Shown: piece after piece, positions 48,265 to 56,174 of the stretch
Position numbering within the stretch: the first letter of the stretch is position 1
Layout: every line of letters begins with the position of its first letter
Assembly: GCF_010730355.1 (NCBI RefSeq)
Contig: NZ_AP022576.1
Coordinates: forward strand, 2,108,001-2,172,000
Reading direction: 5' to 3'
DNA from: Mycobacterium florentinum
GTDB lineage: Bacteria > Actinomycetota > Actinomycetes > Mycobacteriales > Mycobacteriaceae
Length of the DNA stretch: 64,000 nucleotides
Translations under genes and position numbers: made by a program
Notes under the pieces: model-generated
What the model was told of the DNA's origin: nothing
Seen by the model: the letters and a program-made list of their open reading frames with translations, nothing else
The model's database searches: none

Positions 48265-48840
48265 TCAGCCGGTAAGACCAAGCCGGTCGGCCAGCACCAA
48301 AAAAGCGACCGCGTAATCGTTGTCAACGGTCTGGGACCGGATGCGGCCCCAGTCGAGCCGTTCGCGAATCGCCCGCACCGCGGGCAGTAGCGTGGCGAAA
48401 TCGCAGTGATGCTCGTGCAGCGCGCGCAGTTTCTGGATCAGCACCATCGTGGGCGGCAGCACCGGCATCGCGATAGCCAGTACGTCGCGCAGCTCGGCGC
48501 ACTCCAGCATCGCCGAATCCACCGGTTCGCCGTTGAGTCGGTGCAGCACGTCGACCAACGTTTCGCCGATCCGCGCCTTGAAGAGCCAATCCTCCGGGGG
48601 ATTCTCGATCGCGAACCCGGCGGCGCGCAGCGTCGCGGTCGCGGTCGCCACATCGGCCTCGGCGACCACCAGATCGACGTCATGACTGGGTTCGGGTGCG
48701 CCGTAAGCCCACAACGCGTAACTGCCGGCCAGCGCAAAGCGGGGCCCATCCTGCTTGAGCGCCGACGCGGCAGCACGCAGCGCCTCGCGCAGGTGTGCCC
48801 GGCAGTCCGGCGAATTCGACGAGGTCTCGGTGGGTGCCAT
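48265..48840 (-). CDS. Nucleotidyltransferase-fold protein (AbiEii/MNT-like)
   Basis: The 191-residue protein has the polymerase-beta-like signature FALAGSYALWAYGAPEPSHD followed by VDLVV, with the two acidic residues of the Asp-x-Asp metal site (DVD) near 60, then a helical C-terminal region. It resembles AbiEii-type or minimal nucleotidyltransferases. No cognate antitoxin or HEPN partner is next to it: the neighbour on the same strand is the distant STAS protein. It may be a stand-alone nucleotidyltransferase. The ATG at 48840 has a weak ribosome-binding site. Confidence 0.72.
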   Translation of the reverse strand: MAPTETSSNSPDCRAHLREALRAAASALKQDGPRFALAGSYALWAYGAPEPSHDVDLVVAEADVATATATLRAAGFAIENPPEDWLFKARIGETLVDVLHRLNGEPVDSAMLECAELRDVLAIAMPVLPPTMVLIQKLRALHEHHCDFATLLPAVRAIRERLDWGRIRSQTVDNDYAVAFLVLADRLGLTG

Positions 48841-48924
48841 CGTGACTAGGTCATACCCGGCCGGCCGGGCGGGCAACCCGTTTGTCATCTGTTTAAAGAG
48901 GGGCGAATTGGGCAATCGCCAGGT

Positions 48925-49641
48925 ATGCCGCTGCCACCGCTTCGCGTCTACGATCGGGCTGTCGTGGTGGTTCCCGCCCACAACGAAAAGGCACGTCTCC
49001 CGGCATGTCTGCGGGCCGTACTGACCAGCGCGCTGTGTGTGCCGATTCCGGTCTCGGTAGTAGTGGTGCTGGACGCCAGCGACGACGACAGCGCGAAGCT
49101 GGCGGGCGAATACGGGCCGGATGTGCACTTCGTCAGCGTCGACGCCCGCAACGTCGGTGCCGCACGGGCGGCGGGTTTCGGCTACGGCCGGTCGCTGTGC
49201 CGCGACGAGGACGAGTGCTGGTACGCCACCACCGATGCCGACAGCCGAGTGGACCCCGGCTGGCTGATCCATCAGCTGGAGCTCGGCGCGGACATGGTGT
49301 TGGGCGTGGTACGGGTGGTCAACTGGCGCCACCATTCCCCCGACCTCGCCGCGCGTTATACACGGGCTTACGAGTCGAATCGGGACGGCCAGCACGACCA
49401 CGTCCACGGCGCCAACATGGGTTTCAGTGCGCGCGCCTACTGGCGGGTCGGCGGCTTTCGCACGCTGACCTCCGGTGAGGACGTCGATCTGGTCGAGCGA
49501 TTCGAGGCCGCCGGTTATCGCATTCACCGCGACACCGACTTGTCGGTCATCACATCGGCACGAACCCGGGCCCGCGCGCCACGCGGATTCGCGCATTATC
49601 TAAGACAATTCGGGACACCGGCGGTGGGTGATCGCGCGTGA
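48925..49641 (+). CDS. Family 2 glycosyltransferase (soluble)
   Basis: The 238-residue GT-A enzyme has a sugar-nucleotide binding start VVVVPAHNEKARLPACLRAV, the Asp-x-Asp-type segment WYATTDADSRVDPGWL near 90-105 and the acceptor-side HVHGANMGFSARAYWRVGG with SGEDVDLVERFEAAGY (the general-base ED). No transmembrane helix, so cytoplasmic. First gene of a four-gene cassette; its TGA overlaps the next GTG by 4 nt. Sugar and acceptor are not predictable. Confidence 0.85.
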   Translation: MPLPPLRVYDRAVVVVPAHNEKARLPACLRAVLTSALCVPIPVSVVVVLDASDDDSAKLAGEYGPDVHFVSVDARNVGAARAAGFGYGRSLCRDEDECWYATTDADSRVDPGWLIHQLELGADMVLGVVRVVNWRHHSPDLAARYTRAYESNRDGQHDHVHGANMGFSARAYWRVGGFRTLTSGEDVDLVERFEAAGYRIHRDTDLSVITSARTRARAPRGFAHYLRQFGTPAVGDRA

Positions 49642-50579
49642 CCGCAGGGTTGATCAAACACTGGCTGGATTCCGGACGGCTCGAACTGCCGCTGCCCGCG
49701 TCGGGACGCACGCTGGAACGCTGGCAACGTCTGGCCCTGCTCGCCGAAGAAGACGTCGTCGCGGCCCGCATTGTCGAAGCCCACGTCGACGCCGTTGCGA
49801 TCATCGACGAATTAGGCGGCAAGCCACCCGATCTCGGTCAACTGTGGGGGGTGTGGGCGGCCGAATCACCGGACGCCGTGGTGACGGCCACCAACGTGAA
49901 GGGCGCGTTCACCCTGAACGGCACCAAGGTTTGGTGCTCGGGCGCCGGATTCTGCACCCACGCCCTGGTGACCGCCCGACTGTACGACGGCCGGCGCGGC
50001 CTGTTCGCGGTCGCGGTCGCCGACCCTGCGGTGAAGGCACTGCCGTCCACCTGGTGGAACGCCGGGATGGCCGGAAGTGACACTCGGCCCGTGCAGTTCA
50101 CCAATGCCCAAGCCGTCTCGGTCGGCGACCCGGGTGACTACCTGAACCGGTCCGGCTTCTGGCACGGCGCGATCGGCGTCGCGGCATGCTGGCTCGGCGG
50201 TGCGCGCAGGGTTGCCGAACCGCTCTATCGCTGTGCCGCAAGTGAATCAGCGGACGCGTATTCGTTGGCGCATCTGGGCGCGGTCGACGCGGCGCTCGCC
50301 GCCGGCGACGCGATGCTGACCACCGCGGCAACCCACGTCGATGCCGACCCGTTCGACCGGTCCGACAGTGCCGAACTGCTCGCGCGCCGGGTTCGGGCGA
50401 TCGTCGAACACGCCGCCGACGAGGCGATCACCCGCACCGGCCGTGCGTTGGGGCCCGGTCCCCTGTGTCAGGACGGCCGGCATGCCCAGCGGGTGGCCGA
50501 TCTGAGCATCTACATACGGCAAAGCCACGCCGAGCGGGATCTGGCCGCGCTCGGGGGGCTCGCGGGTCAGCGGCGCTGA
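49638..50579 (+). CDS. Acyl-CoA dehydrogenase-like protein
   Basis: The 313-residue protein is shorter than a normal acyl-CoA dehydrogenase (about 380). It keeps a central beta domain (ATNVKGAFTLNGTKVWCSGA, FCTHALVTARLYDGR) and the C-terminal helical part, where RQSHAERDLAALGGL closes the fold. The usual catalytic Glu region and full FAD contacts are not obvious to me, so activity may differ from desaturation. GTG at 49638 overlaps the glycosyltransferase. It is followed 7 nt later by the deacetylase gene. Confidence 0.76.
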   Translation: MTAGLIKHWLDSGRLELPLPASGRTLERWQRLALLAEEDVVAARIVEAHVDAVAIIDELGGKPPDLGQLWGVWAAESPDAVVTATNVKGAFTLNGTKVWCSGAGFCTHALVTARLYDGRRGLFAVAVADPAVKALPSTWWNAGMAGSDTRPVQFTNAQAVSVGDPGDYLNRSGFWHGAIGVAACWLGGARRVAEPLYRCAASESADAYSLAHLGAVDAALAAGDAMLTTAATHVDADPFDRSDSAELLARRVRAIVEHAADEAITRTGRALGPGPLCQDGRHAQRVADLSIYIRQSHAERDLAALGGLAGQRR

Positions 50580-50586
50580 GGGCGAC

Positions 50587-51357
50587 GTGCAGACGCTCCC
50601 GGCTGGCAACTGCGCCAGATTTGCGGCCAAGCCGCTGACGCACAGCGGTACACCGGCACCGGTATGGCTGGCCACCCTCGACCGAGGACCGCTGCCGCCG
50701 CTGGATCTCCGCGACTGCCCCGGTCTGGTCGTCGTCGCGCCCCACCCCGACGACGAAACGCTGGGCCTGGGAGCCACGATCGCCCAACTCGTCGCCTCGG
50801 AGGTCGACGTCCAGGTCGTGTCCGTCAGCGACGGCGGGGCGGCCCACCCCGGTTCGACCCCGCTGGACCGGATGCGCATGGAGGCCACCCGGCAACACGA
50901 ACTACGCAGAGCAACAGGAATTTTAGGGGTTTCCTCGCCCGTGTCGCTGGGCCTGCCGGACGGTCAGCTCGCCGACCACGAGGACAAGCTCACCGACTTG
51001 CTCGTCGAATTCCTCGACGCCGCCCCGGTGCGCCCGTGGTGCGCCGCCACCTGGCGAGGTGACGGGCATCCCGACCACGAGGCAGTCGGGCGTGCCGCGG
51101 CCACGGCCTGCACCCGCACCGGCGCCGTACTGCTGGAGTATCCAATCTGGATGTGGCACTGGGCAATTCCCAACGATGCGGCGGTGCCTTGGGACCGCGC
51201 CCGTGCGGTAGCCGCGCCGGACTGGGCGGTTGCCCGTAAACGCCTGGCCGCGCAATGCTTTCGCAGCCAATTCGAATCCAACGCCGGCTCACCGCCCGTG
51301 CTACCGACGTACGTGCTGCCTCGGCTGATGGCAGTGGGAGAGGTGATGTTCCGCTGA
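50587..51357 (+). CDS. PIG-L family deacetylase
   Basis: The 256-residue zinc enzyme has the metal motif VVVAPHPDDETLGLGATIAQ near 49-68 and the second GDGHPDHEAVGRA near 158-170, giving His, Asp (catalytic base) and a third His ligand. The PIG-L fold removes N-acetyl from N-acetylglucosaminyl compounds (MshB, Mca, GlcNAc-PI). In this cassette it probably deacetylates the product of the glycosyltransferase. GTG start at 50587. Confidence 0.88.
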   Translation: MQTLPAGNCARFAAKPLTHSGTPAPVWLATLDRGPLPPLDLRDCPGLVVVAPHPDDETLGLGATIAQLVASEVDVQVVSVSDGGAAHPGSTPLDRMRMEATRQHELRRATGILGVSSPVSLGLPDGQLADHEDKLTDLLVEFLDAAPVRPWCAATWRGDGHPDHEAVGRAAATACTRTGAVLLEYPIWMWHWAIPNDAAVPWDRARAVAAPDWAVARKRLAAQCFRSQFESNAGSPPVLPTYVLPRLMAVGEVMFR

Positions 51358-51980
51358 GTGCGCGCCTACCCGACGGGTATTTCGACCAGATGTATGCCGC
51401 CACCGACGATCCGTGGCAGCTGTCGACGCGATGGTACGAGCGGCGCAAATACGCAATCACACTGGCCATGTTGCCCGATCGCCATTATCGGCATGCCTTC
51501 GAGCCCGGCTGTTCGATCGGCACCCTGACCGCACAGCTGGCACTGCGCTGTGATCACGTGACCGCGGTGGACGTCGCTGACGCGGCCGTGCGCAGCGCGG
51601 ACATGCGGCTCCGGCAAGCCGGATGCCGAGACCGGGTGACGCTGGCCCGGTCTTCTCTCGATGCGGCGTGGCCGCCCGGACCCTTCGATCTGCTCGTGCT
51701 CAGTGAAATCGCCTACTACCTCGAGGCGGAAACGCTGGCCGCGGTGCTGGACACCGAATGCGTTCGGTTGCCCACCGGCGCGAATGTTGTTGCCGCGCAT
51801 TGGCGCCACCCGGTGGCCGACTATCCGCTCACCGGCGATGCGGCGCATGCCATCATCGCGCGGACACCGGGCCTGACATCGCTGGGCCGATACCAGGACC
51901 GCGACGCCGTCATCGAGGTGTTCGACACCGGCGACGGCCGATCGGTGGCAGCACGCGAAAAGGTCCCCGGAGCCCAGTAG
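51255..51980 (+). CDS. SAM-dependent methyltransferase (NodS-like)
   Basis: The conserved protein begins at about 51357 with LPDGYFDQMYAATDDPWQLS, then WYERRKYAITLAMLP, the SAM loop FEPGCSIGTLTAQLA and DLLVLSEIAYYLEAETL, which are hallmarks of NodS-like N-methyltransferases of amino sugars. There is no ATG, GTG or TTG close to this point in the frame: the only canonical start is ATG 51255, 103 nt inside the deacetylase gene (241 residues). A CTG at 51354 behind GGGAGAGG is an alternative. It is tightly coupled to the deacetylase and probably methylates its free amine. Confidence 0.8.
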   Translation: MLSQPIRIQRRLTARATDVRAASADGSGRGDVPLSARLPDGYFDQMYAATDDPWQLSTRWYERRKYAITLAMLPDRHYRHAFEPGCSIGTLTAQLALRCDHVTAVDVADAAVRSADMRLRQAGCRDRVTLARSSLDAAWPPGPFDLLVLSEIAYYLEAETLAAVLDTECVRLPTGANVVAAHWRHPVADYPLTGDAAHAIIARTPGLTSLGRYQDRDAVIEVFDTGDGRSVAAREKVPGAQ

Positions 51981-52004
51981 CAAAACAGTGGGTATCGAAA
52001 ACCT

Positions 52005-52769
52005 ATGCGCGTAGCGACCTTCAACATCCTGCACGGGCGCACCGTGGGCAACGGGGTCGACCCGCAGCGGCTGCGTGACTGCGTCCGGCAACTGGATCCC
52101 GACGTCCTGGCCTTGCAGGAAGTCGACTGTGATCAAGCACGTTCCACGCGCGCCGACCTCACCGCGTTGGCGGCCGAGGCGATGGGAGCCGTGGAGCATC
52201 GCTTCGTGGCCGCGATCTCCGGCACTCCCGGCGCGACCTGGATGGCCGCCACCGGCGACGAACAACCCGGGACCGCAGCGTATGGGATCGCGCTGCTGTC
52301 CCGGTTCCCGGTGCGTAGTTGGCAAGTGGTGCGCTTGCCGCGCATTCCGATGCGGTTTCCGATGTACCTGCCCGGGCCCAACCGCGTGATGATCGTCGAC
52401 GAAGAACCCAGGGCGGCGGTCGTTGCCCGGCTGGACACACCATTGGGCCCGCTGACGGTGGCCAATACGCATCTGTCCTTCGTGCCGGGCTGGAATCGGC
52501 GCCAATTGCGCCACCTGATCCACGATTTGCGTGGATTTCCGGGTCCGCGACTGCTGATCGGCGACCTCAACATGACACCCCCGGCGGTACGCCGCTGGTC
52601 GGGCATGCGGGCGCTGGCGGTGGCCGACACGTTTCCCGCTGTGGTCCCCGATCGCCAGCTCGACCACATCCTGACCGATGACCGCAACTTGCGCAGCGGA
52701 GACACCGAGGCCGACCCGATGCCGATCTCCGACCATCGGCCGCTGGTGGTCGACCTCGATCGCGCGTGA
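52005..52769 (+). CDS. Endonuclease/exonuclease/phosphatase family hydrolase
   Basis: The 254-residue EEP-fold protein has FNILHG at the start, LALQEVD with the metal-binding Glu near 40, ANTHLSF, GDLNMTP, LDHILTD and the final catalytic SDHRPLVVDL. All active-site residues are present. No signal peptide, so it is cytoplasmic. It follows the methyltransferase by 24 nt on the same strand and may belong to the cassette; substrate could be a phosphodiester lipid or nucleic acid. Confidence 0.84.
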   Translation: MRVATFNILHGRTVGNGVDPQRLRDCVRQLDPDVLALQEVDCDQARSTRADLTALAAEAMGAVEHRFVAAISGTPGATWMAATGDEQPGTAAYGIALLSRFPVRSWQVVRLPRIPMRFPMYLPGPNRVMIVDEEPRAAVVARLDTPLGPLTVANTHLSFVPGWNRRQLRHLIHDLRGFPGPRLLIGDLNMTPPAVRRWSGMRALAVADTFPAVVPDRQLDHILTDDRNLRSGDTEADPMPISDHRPLVVDLDRA

Positions 52770-52847
52770 GTGGCCGTTTGGCGCCATAGCCAGCGGGTAG
52801 AACCCTGCATTCCCGCCCGGGGCTGCACCTACTGGAACGGCGCGGCG

Positions 52848-52994
52848 ATGGAATCGACCGACTACGTCGATCTCGACGAAATCCCCGAAGCGGTGACCTC
52901 GCCGACCGCCGCGGCGGCGCGAAACGCCGCGCACTTGGCCCGCACCCTCAAGTCAGCGCAACTCGCCGTACGAATAATGTTGATGCATAGCTAA
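52848..52994 (+). CDS. Possible small protein
   Basis: A 48-codon frame begins at ATG 52848 with an acidic N-terminal STDYVDLDEIPEAVTSP and an Ala-rich helix. No good ribosome-binding site lies upstream, and the surrounding 52770-53011 segment is otherwise empty. It could be chance. Confidence 0.25.
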   Translation: MESTDYVDLDEIPEAVTSPTAAAARNAAHLARTLKSAQLAVRIMLMHS

Positions 52995-53011
52995 TTTCGA
53001 CCCGACCCTGC

Positions 53012-53311
53012 TCACTTATCTCGGATCGGTGTGTCCGGGCCGCCAATAGCAATGAGCCGTTGCCGGACCCGTTCGATGTCTTCCAGCGACGGCATCTCAT
53101 GGATGCTCCGGGTGATCTCCACGCCGATATCGGCGTTGTCGACCGGACGTCCGCGTGTCGCGAGCTCGCTGGCGATCTCGGCGACTTCGTCGTCGGAAAC
53201 GCGGCGCGGCAACAGGGCCAGCAGCGGGAAGTAGCCCGCGGCCGGTACGCAGGTCGGGTAACCGACCCGCAGAAACGCGAGAATGGTCGACACGCGATCG
53301 CCCAGGCCCAT
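53012..53311 (-). CDS. DUF3349 protein
   Basis: The 99-residue protein matches DUF3349: LAFLRVGYPTCVPAAGYFPL near residues 12-31, RRVSDDEVAEIASELATRG and EDIERVRQRLIAIG. Mycobacteria carry several small paralogues of this helical fold (Rv0543c type), some with structures but no assigned function. ATG at 53311; GAGG lies 9 nt upstream. Confidence 0.85.
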   Translation of the reverse strand: MGLGDRVSTILAFLRVGYPTCVPAAGYFPLLALLPRRVSDDEVAEIASELATRGRPVDNADIGVEITRSIHEMPSLEDIERVRQRLIAIGGPDTPIRDK

Positions 53312-53479
53312 CCTTGACTACCTCACTGCCCCTGCCGCGGGCGCGACGTCCGCGGTCCCTGCCAGGTATAGCCAGGTGCCGCGCGTTGAAACGCCGACAC
53401 GTGATTCGTGACCGAACGTTGCCCTGCGCGCTGAATGTGGCCGGCACAACAGTGGGCCGGCCCCATCCGAGACTGGGAA

Positions 53480-53716
53480 CTACTGGTGTTCCTTCTGACG
53501 CTCCTCGGCAGCCTTGGCGCCGCCACGGGCGGCCTCGGCTTCGGCTTCCTTCTTGGCGGCCTCGCGCTGAGCATCGGCCTTGTCCTGCTGGGCCTTGCCC
53601 TCCTCGACGACGTCGTCACGGCCCATCAGCGATCCGCCGACCTCCTTGGCCTTTCCCTTGACGCCCTCGACAACTCCCTTGATTCCTTCTTCCGGGCCGC
53701 TGTTGTGATCGCCCAT
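53480..53716 (-). CDS. CsbD/MBP1-like small stress protein
   Basis: The 78-residue, highly charged, Glu/Lys/Ala-rich protein has the block EEGIKGVVEGVKGKAKEVGG followed by DDVVEEGKAQQDKADAQREA, found in the actinobacterial 'microaggregate-binding protein 1'/CsbD-like group. It is probably helical and partly disordered. ATG at 53716 with AGGGAAG 8 nt upstream; the longer frame beginning at 53791 is not needed. Role in stress or surface association is inference. Confidence 0.75.
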   Translation of the reverse strand: MGDHNSGPEEGIKGVVEGVKGKAKEVGGSLMGRDDVVEEGKAQQDKADAQREAAKKEAEAEAARGGAKAAEERQKEHQ

Positions 53717-54008
53717 GGCTCGATCTTCCCTCTGGTTCGTTGCGCTTGCGCTCGTCTGAGCGCGAATCTGATTGATCAGCTCGGGTCTCAATTGCGAACT
53801 GCGCAGACAAATCGCCTGCCACGTCGATCAATTCGTTCGCTTACAGGGGCTTCCCCCGATGTGGCCGGCTAAACGGCAGCCCGAAATCCCGCCCAATCCC
53901 ACCGTGTCAACGCGTCGCATCGGGCCCTGGATCACTCGGCCGAGTCTGAGCGTCCGAGATAGCCGGCTGCGAAGGCTCACCGCCGCGGCGTACCCGTGGG
54001 CGGCCGGC
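53717..54008. other. Intergenic region without a recognisable gene
   Basis: Between the CsbD-like gene and the 3' end of the CoA-transferase gene, 292 nt show no protein I can support and no obvious hairpin or repeat. It must hold the promoter of the minus-strand small protein. Confidence 0.5.
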
Positions 54009-55235
54009 TCAAACGGCGGCCGACCGCGCAGGTTCGATCAGCGCCCCGGATTTCACCAGAGCCTCGATCTGGTCTGCGGTCAGCCCGATCTCTTTGAGGA
54101 TCTCTTCGTTGTGCTCGCCCTGGCGGGCGGGCAGCTGGGTGGTCAGGGTGTCGTCGTGGTCGCTGAAATGCCAGGGCGGTGCGGGGATGGTGATGCTGCC
54201 GCCGTGCCGGTCGGACACTTCGCGGGTGACGCCCCAGCCCTTGGCCCAATCGGTTTCGCTGAACTCGGCCATGTCGCGCAGTTGACCCGTGGCGATCTTG
54301 GCCTCGTCGAACTGCGCGTCCAGCGAGTCCATGGAATCGAAGGTATAGATCCAGGTCTGCACGATCGCGTGCAGTGCCTCCAGGTTCTGGCGGCGTAGCT
54401 CCGGTGTGCGGAACCGCGGGTCGTCGGCGAGATCGGCACGCCGCATCGCGTGCAGGTAGAACGGGAAACTCATGCTCCCCACCAGACTCATTGGCGAAAC
54501 GAACTGGTGGCCTTCGGGACTGGTGAAGAATACGCAGTCGGTGGCGCCCAGGATCGGCGTCTCCTCGCCGAGGTCGACGTCCGAAAGGTCATAGTGCACA
54601 CGCTCGTTGAGCGACGTCAGTACCGCCGCCATCGCCACGTCCACGTATCGACCTTCGCCGGTGACCCGCCGATGCTGCAAGGCCGCCAAGACCGCGATGG
54701 CGGCATGCAGGCCCGCGTAGATGTCGCCGTGTGACAACGAGTCCGACCGGCGATCGGCACCGTCAACCCCGAACTGCCGCAACGTGTTCTGGGTGAACCC
54801 GACCTCGGCCTGCACGGTGGGCGCGTACGCCATGCGAGTTCGCCACGGCCCCGTCTGCCCGTATCCGCTGATCGAGGCGTAGACGACCGCAGGGTTGCGC
54901 GCCGCCACCGACTGATAGTCCAGGCCGAATGACGCCAGCGCGCCCGGGCGGAAGTTTTCGACGATGATGTCGGCCGTATCACACAGCTGCAGCACCGCGT
55001 CGCGCGCCTCGGGCACGTTGAGGTCGATGCTCAAGTTGCGTTTGCCCGCGTTCTGTTGGGCGTAGTAGCCGCTGATCTCGTCCCGGCGCGGAAACGCCAG
55101 GCGGCTGATGTCGCCGCGGGGCGGTTCGATTTTGATCACCTCGGCGCCCAGGTCGAGCAGATGCTTGGTGCAGTGCGGGCCGGCCAGCACCCGGGTGAAG
55201 TCGATCACCCGGACACCCTCGAGCGGGAGCGCCAT
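54009..55235 (-). CDS. Class III CoA-transferase (CaiB/BaiF family)
   Basis: The 408-residue enzyme starts LEGVRVIDFTRVLAGPHCTK and continues GAEVIKIEPPRGD, with the family's NAGKRNLSIDL and ENFRPGAL blocks. The catalytic Asp is in SHGDIYAGLHAAIAVLAAL near residue 175. It lies 2 nt after the stop of the enoyl-CoA hydratase and is clearly co-transcribed. Together they suggest activation and processing of an unsaturated carboxylic acid as CoA ester. Substrate unknown. Confidence 0.88.
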   Translation of the reverse strand: MALPLEGVRVIDFTRVLAGPHCTKHLLDLGAEVIKIEPPRGDISRLAFPRRDEISGYYAQQNAGKRNLSIDLNVPEARDAVLQLCDTADIIVENFRPGALASFGLDYQSVAARNPAVVYASISGYGQTGPWRTRMAYAPTVQAEVGFTQNTLRQFGVDGADRRSDSLSHGDIYAGLHAAIAVLAALQHRRVTGEGRYVDVAMAAVLTSLNERVHYDLSDVDLGEETPILGATDCVFFTSPEGHQFVSPMSLVGSMSFPFYLHAMRRADLADDPRFRTPELRRQNLEALHAIVQTWIYTFDSMDSLDAQFDEAKIATGQLRDMAEFSETDWAKGWGVTREVSDRHGGSITIPAPPWHFSDHDDTLTTQLPARQGEHNEEILKEIGLTADQIEALVKSGALIEPARSAAV

Positions 55236-55237
55236 GA

Positions 55238-56071
55238 CTACCGCCCCCCGAACCGCGCGGCGCCGGGGCCTTCGGCGGCCAGCGAGGCCAGCCCGATCTT
55301 GAGGTCCTCGGATTTCCAGATCTCCTTCTGCAACTCCTGCATCGCCTCGTCGGTCTCCGCTACGCCGTGCGAGACGGCGTGCGAGACAATGGCTTTCGTG
55401 GACGCGTGGGCGACGGTCGGCCCGTTGGCGAGCTCATGGGCGAGCGCACTGGTTACCGCTGCGAGTTGTTCGTCGGCGACCACGCGGTTGATGATGTTCC
55501 ACCGTTCCAGCGTGCGGGCGTCATAGCGACGGCCCAGCAGCGCCATCTCCTTGGCCCGCGCCGCGCCGGCACGCTGGGTAATCCGTTGAATGCCACCCAT
55601 CAACGGGTTCAACCCGAGCGAGGCCTCGATGTTGCCGATCTTGGCCGACTCGCTGGCGACGATCAGATCGCAGGCCATCGCCAGCTCCAGACCGCCGCCC
55701 AGGCACGCACCGTGCACGGCGGCGACGATCGGGATCGGTAGCGAATCGAATTCCCGGAGCAATTCGACGACCCCGATCATGGGCGCCTCGCCGCTCTCGG
55801 CGCTGTCGAACAGTGATACGTCGGCACCGGCGCAGAAATTGCGCAGGCTGCTGCGCAGCAGCACGGCACGGGCCGGTTGCGCGGCGGCCCACCGAACTCC
55901 GTCGAGCAACGCGTCGAACAACGCGGTACCCAAGAAGTTGTGCGGGGCGTGCTGCATGGTCAGCACGGCGACGTGCCCGTCCATCTCGCGGGCCACCGGC
56001 GCCGAATCCCGGTCCGGGGCATGCACCGGCGATATCGCACCGGCCGGTTGATCCAGGGTCTGCTCGGTCAT
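55238..56071 (-). CDS. Enoyl-CoA hydratase/isomerase family protein
   Basis: In this 277-residue crotonase, FCAGADVSLF gives the CoA-binding and oxyanion loop, HGACLGGGLELAMACDLIVA the second oxyanion Gly plus the first catalytic Glu, and IGNIEASLGLNP the second catalytic Glu. Both glutamates point to a true hydratase. An N-terminal tail of about 25 residues (TEQTLDQPAGAISPV) is longer than usual. ATG at 56071, GAGGAA 5 nt upstream. Divergent from the TetR gene at 56175. Confidence 0.86.
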   Translation of the reverse strand: MTEQTLDQPAGAISPVHAPDRDSAPVAREMDGHVAVLTMQHAPHNFLGTALFDALLDGVRWAAAQPARAVLLRSSLRNFCAGADVSLFDSAESGEAPMIGVVELLREFDSLPIPIVAAVHGACLGGGLELAMACDLIVASESAKIGNIEASLGLNPLMGGIQRITQRAGAARAKEMALLGRRYDARTLERWNIINRVVADEQLAAVTSALAHELANGPTVAHASTKAIVSHAVSHGVAETDEAMQELQKEIWKSEDLKIGLASLAAEGPGAARFGGR

Positions 56072-56101
56072 GGGAATTCCTCAAATTCTTACTATGTCGT
56101 C

Positions 56102-56148
56102 CGTCATACTTATGACGAACACCACCATAAGATCTATTGAGCTAGATC
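56102..56148. promoter_or_regulatory. Two inverted repeats between the hydratase and TetR genes
   Basis: CGTCATA-CT-TATGACG (56102-56117) is a perfect 7-nt-arm palindrome. GATCTA-N6-TAGATC (56131-56148) is a second inverted repeat. Both lie in the divergent AT-rich promoter region and are likely operators for the adjacent TetR-family protein. Confidence 0.6.
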
Positions 56149-56174
56149 GTCAAGAACTATGTATGATGGGCGAC

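Noticed and set aside
48265..48840. Complete toxin-antitoxin module
   Set aside because: No adjacent antitoxin or HEPN gene on the same strand within a plausible operon distance.
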